Below are positions 63,580-64,000 of a stretch of DNA of 64,000 nucleotides, piece by piece. Below the pieces are notes generated by a model that was not told where the DNA came from, searched no databases, and worked only from the letters and a program-made list of their open reading frames with translations. How positions within the stretch are numbered: the first letter of the stretch is position 1; every line of letters starts with the position of its first letter. A program made the translations under genes and the position numbers. This stretch comes from RGIG7213 sp045545665. Lineage in GTDB: Bacteria; Bacillota; Clostridia; Oscillospirales; CAG-272. Location: NCBI GenBank assembly GCA_045545665.1, contig JAZQBL010000001.1:1-64000 (forward strand), written 5' to 3'.

Positions 63580-64000
63580 ATGAAAAATATTATCGAACCG
63601 CTTTTGAATATACCCGGACTTGAAATTTCAGAAAACACGTCGTGTAAAACCCTCACAACGTTCAAAGTCGGAGGATGTTGTACGGCTGTCTATCCGAAAA
63701 CCAAAGATGCGTTTGCTGCTTGTATTCAAGCGCTTAAAGAAAACGGTATTAAATTTATTGTTATCGGCAACGGTTCCAATATTGTATTTGATGACGACGG
63801 ATACGACGGTGTAGTTGTTGTAACTACGGAACTTAAAGATATTGAAATATCAGAGAATAAAATTCATGCGCTTTGCGGCGCACCGCTTCATTCGCTTTGT
63901 ACTGCGGCATGCGCAGCCTCTCTTTCGGGACTTCAATTTGCTTACGGCATACCGGGAACTGTCGGCGGTGCGGTGTTTATGAATGCAGGAGCTTACGACG
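63580..64000 (+). CDS. murB: UDP-N-acetylenolpyruvoylglucosamine reductase, N-terminal part (partial)
   Basis: MurB makes UDP-N-acetylmuramate, an early peptidoglycan precursor. The first 140 codons are inside the window and run off its end. The FAD-binding features are clear: TTFKVGGCCTAVYP (about 24-38), IGNGSNIVFDDDGYDG, and GIPGTVGGAVFMNAGAYD, which holds the family's hallmark glycine loop. The ATG at 63580 has only a weak site (GAGATGATATACCT). It stands after the palindrome that follows cls. Confidence 0.93.
   Translation, partial: MKNIIEPLLNIPGLEISENTSCKTLTTFKVGGCCTAVYPKTKDAFAACIQALKENGIKFIVIGNGSNIVFDDDGYDGVVVVTTELKDIEISENKIHALCGAPLHSLCTAACAASLSGLQFAYGIPGTVGGAVFMNAGAYD

Overview
The window reads as a chromosomal segment of an anaerobic, low-to-moderate GC Gram-positive bacterium of the class Clostridia, most like uncultured gut Oscillospirales/Ruminococcaceae. 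This rests on a single-chain pyruvate:ferredoxin oxidoreductase, an AddAB rather than RecBCD recombinase, RqcH/RqcP, ECF transporter ATPases, a ClpE-type unfoldase, strong AGGAGG-type ribosome sites, and a cohesin/dockerin set of exported proteins. The placement is an inference. I see no rRNA, tRNA, CRISPR, prophage or insertion sequence; it is a dense, mostly housekeeping region with small accessory islands.

Layout. 1-5.7 kb: the phosphate regulon (end of pstS, pstC, pstA, pstB, phoU, a mini-ORF, phoB, phoR), closed by a bidirectional terminator. 5.7-10.5 kb, minus strand: a PrsA-like foldase lipoprotein, an auxin-efflux-type carrier, family 4 uracil-DNA glycosylase, a stand-alone MecA C-terminal domain, a SIS sugar-phosphate isomerase and a DivIVA coiled-coil protein. 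10.6-19.5 kb, plus strand: an FkbM methyltransferase, a membrane-anchored cohesin protein overlapping a dockerin protein, rlmD, then an accessory stretch (an unknown protein with a damaged 5' end, a four-helix-bundle protein, a RimK-like ligase and a membrane-anchored alpha/beta hydrolase). 19.6-22.8 kb, minus: nif3-like, rqcH, HAD. 22.9-36.3 kb, plus: a long run from one strong promoter, ruvC-ruvA-ruvB, an rRNA methyltransferase, ecfA1-ecfA2-ecfT, truA, a DUF5711 protein, cvpA, clpE and a P-type ATPase homologue whose catalytic motifs are all replaced.

36.3-44.2 kb: a phosphodiester glycosidase and a small membrane protein, a repeat-rich leader with a small unknown gene, a dockerin-bearing glucosaminidase, hup-rqcP, a SpoIID/LytB-domain protein and a small exported protein. 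44.2-48.5 kb: a divergent type IIA topoisomerase pair. 48.6-58.1 kb: dinB, a QueG-like gene, an unknown membrane protein, addB and addA. 58.2-64 kb: nifJ under a promoter with palindromic elements, a cardiolipin synthase and the start of murB.

Functional themes: phosphate sensing and uptake; DNA repair (udg, ruvCAB, dinB, addAB); ribosome rescue and RNA modification (rqcH, rqcP, rlmD, truA, QueG-like, rRNA methyltransferase); protein quality control (PrsA-like, MecA domain, ClpE); and a cell-surface set linked by cohesin-dockerin modules. The most unusual items are the pseudo-P-type ATPase next to clpE, the minimal cohesin/dockerin system that seems to serve the cell envelope rather than a cellulosome, the MecA domain whose ribosome site sits in a hairpin, and the dinB promoter that overlaps its own start codon.
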